The notes beneath the pieces are model-generated. The model saw only the letters and a program-made list of their open reading frames with translations. It was not told where the DNA came from and did not search any database. Positions 62,699 to 64,000 of a DNA stretch of 64,000 nt are shown here, piece by piece; the first letter of the stretch is position 1, and each line of letters opens with the position of its first letter. The stretch is from Streptomyces sp. NBC_01431. GTDB lineage: Bacteria; Actinomycetota; Actinomycetes; Streptomycetales; Streptomycetaceae. The DNA lies in NCBI RefSeq assembly GCF_036231355.1, contig NZ_CP109496.1, positions 1,736,001-1,800,000 on the forward strand, read 5' to 3'. Position numbers and translations under genes: made by a program.

Positions 62699-64000
62699 CC
62701 GTCCTTCTGCACGATCTACTGCCCGCCGAACTGCGCCGCTCCTGGGCCGTCGACGGCACCTGCCCCGACCTCGACCTCTACAGCCTGTACCGGTCCCACC
62801 AGATCGCCGACCCGCACCGCACGTCCGTCATCGACGCCAAGGGCGCGCTCTGTTACACCGCACTGGACCGCAAGGTGCGATGTCTGGCCGCCGGGCTTTC
62901 CGGGCTCGGCATACGCCCCGGCGATGTGGTCGGCGTACAGCTGCCCAACGGTCGGAACACGGTGATCGCCGAGCTCGGGCTGGCCGCGCTCGGCGCGATC
63001 GCGCTGCCCTTCCCGACAGGGCGCGGAGACCGCGAGGCCGTCTCGCTGCTCGCCCGGTCCGAGGCCGTCGCGGTCATCGCCGCGGCCGATCACCGCGGCA
63101 ACCACCACGCGGCCGACCTGCTCGCCCGTGCCGGAGAACTCCCCCACCTGCTTACGGTGGTCGCCGTCGGACCGGGTGCCATACCCGAAGGAGCCGTGCC
63201 CTGGGCCGAGTTGCTGCGGTCCGACCCCACGGCGTACGTACCGGCCCGCCCCGACCCCGATGCCGCCGCGCGGATCCTGGTCTCGTCCGGGTCCGAGGCT
63301 GAGCCCAAGATGGTGGCGTACTCGCACAACGCCCTGGCCGGCGGGCGCGGCAACTTCCTCGCGTCGCTGATGAAGGACGGGGAGCCGCCGCGCTGTCTGT
63401 TCCTGGTGCCGCTGGGCTCCGCGTTCGGCAGCAGCGGCACGGCGGTCGCGCTGGCCCGGCACGGCGGCACGCTCGTGCTGCTCGACCACTTCACGCCCGA
63501 AGGCGCGCTGGATGCGCTCGTCGCTCACCGGCCAACGCACGTCTTGGGCGTACCGACCATGATCCGGATGATGCTCGACCGGCTCGCCGAGCGCGGGCGG
63601 TGGGAGTTCACCGCCCCCACGGCGCTGGTCGTCGGCGGCTCGCCGCTGGACGAGGCCACCGCCGAAGAGGCGCGCCGCGCGTTCGGCTGCCCCGTGGTGA
63701 ACCTCTACGGGTCGGCCGACGGCGTCAACTGCCATACGGGGCTGGTGAACGAGCCGGTACGGGGCGAGGGACCCGGCGTGCTCGCGGGCCGTCCGGACCG
63801 GCGGGTCGCCGACATCCGCATCGCGGTTCCCGGCAGGGACGGGGACGGCATGCAGGAGGCTCCGCGGGGCTCGGTCGGCGAGATCGTCGCCCGTGGCCCG
63901 ATGACCCCGCTGTGCTACGTCGCCGCGCCCGAGCTCGATGCCCGCTATCGCACGGCCGACGGCTGGGTGCGCACCGGGGACCTCGGACGGATGGAGGAGG
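62695..64000 (+). CDS. AMP-binding acyl-CoA ligase, C-terminus outside window
   Basis: Starts at the ATGA overlap (62695) and reads 435 residues to the edge. Adenylate-forming family blocks: LYSLYRSHQIADPHRTSVID, ILVSSGSEAEPKMVAYSHNA (A3-like phosphate loop), VVNLYGSADGVNCHTGLVN (A5) and TADGWVRTGDLGRMEE (A7/A8). With the CoA-transferase and the divergent acyl-CoA dehydrogenase it suggests activation and desaturation of an unusual carboxylic acid. The catalytic lysine at the C-terminus lies outside. Confidence 0.87.
   Translation, partial: MTVLLHDLLPAELRRSWAVDGTCPDLDLYSLYRSHQIADPHRTSVIDAKGALCYTALDRKVRCLAAGLSGLGIRPGDVVGVQLPNGRNTVIAELGLAALGAIALPFPTGRGDREAVSLLARSEAVAVIAAADHRGNHHAADLLARAGELPHLLTVVAVGPGAIPEGAVPWAELLRSDPTAYVPARPDPDAAARILVSSGSEAEPKMVAYSHNALAGGRGNFLASLMKDGEPPRCLFLVPLGSAFGSSGTAVALARHGGTLVLLDHFTPEGALDALVAHRPTHVLGVPTMIRMMLDRLAERGRWEFTAPTALVVGGSPLDEATAEEARRAFGCPVVNLYGSADGVNCHTGLVNEPVRGEGPGVLAGRPDRRVADIRIAVPGRDGDGMQEAPRGSVGEIVARGPMTPLCYVAAPELDARYRTADGWVRTGDLGRMEE

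Overview
The window looks like part of a Streptomyces (or close actinomycete) chromosome, probably an unstable arm region. Support: very high G+C with strong third-position G/C bias, GTG/TTG starts, a ricin-type lectin exoenzyme, a VMAP-type conflict operon typical of actinomycetes, and many relatives of Streptomyces insertion sequences (IS110, IS256, IS5, IS630, IS701, ISL3). No rRNA, intact tRNA or CRISPR array was seen. About half of the sequence is intact genes; the rest is broken genes and mobile-element debris.

Layout. 1-2.8 kb: an IS110 transposase running off the left edge, remnants of an Mrr-like membrane endonuclease and a decayed IS701. 3.1-6.1 kb: a four-gene SDP (sporulation-delaying-protein) cannibalism-toxin operon on the minus strand, sdpI-sdpC-sdpA-sdpB, ending in a perfect bidirectional terminator. 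6.5-10.4 kb: the C-terminal half of KdpD, a secreted NucA/NucB nuclease with a ricin lectin tail, and a convergent protein that may be its ComJ/Nin-type inhibitor. 10.8-15.1 kb: an HTH/P-loop/TPR signalling protein split by an IS630 copy; removing the element and one TA restores the frame exactly. 15.8-16.6 kb: SUKH (SMI1/KNR4) immunity-type genes.

18.8-27.0 kb, the core of the window: a tightly coupled operon encoding a trypco2 protein, a trypsin-like peptidase with EAD and VMAP-C regions, a MoxR AAA ATPase, a 1489-residue protein and a short downstream ORF. The 1489-residue protein fuses a SAV_2336 N-terminal domain, a pseudokinase, a kinase and a full NaeI-like restriction endonuclease module. 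Its nuclease site appears altered at two of the four NaeI catalytic positions. It reads as a vWA-MoxR-associated (VMAP) conflict system in which the NaeI module may act as DNA sensor, regulated or atypical effector, or decoy.

27.3-33.3 kb is a graveyard: an IS701 end, an internally deleted IS256, radical-SAM and tyrosine-recombinase fragments, an intact PD-(D/E)XK nuclease gene bracketed by 25-bp direct repeats, an ISL3 tail and an acyltransferase-3 gene. 33.4-37.6 kb is a large FG-GAP/VCBS lectin gene broken by a 487-bp tandem duplication, an IS701 and a frameshift. 37.6-39.5 kb holds a deaminase-like toxin tip with a possible immunity gene and the C-terminal remnant of a pPIWI_RE-like protein. 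39.7-45.4 kb: an IS110 nested with a second IS630 copy, a CoiA-like protein and a decayed integrase with its terminator. 46-50.7 kb: a leucine-rich-repeat-variant gene split by a 2.7-kb cassette with about 108-bp inverted-repeat ends. 50.7-52.8 kb: more debris.

53.1-64 kb looks like settled chromosome: a NiCoT nickel/cobalt permease with a palindromic operator candidate, a degenerate TsaD coupled to a GNAT acetyltransferase, an ECF sigma factor beside a Met/His-rich membrane protein, an MFS transporter and GH88-like hydrolase separated by five degenerate tandem repeats, and an acyl-CoA dehydrogenase divergent from a CoA-transferase/acyl-CoA-ligase pair that runs off the right edge.
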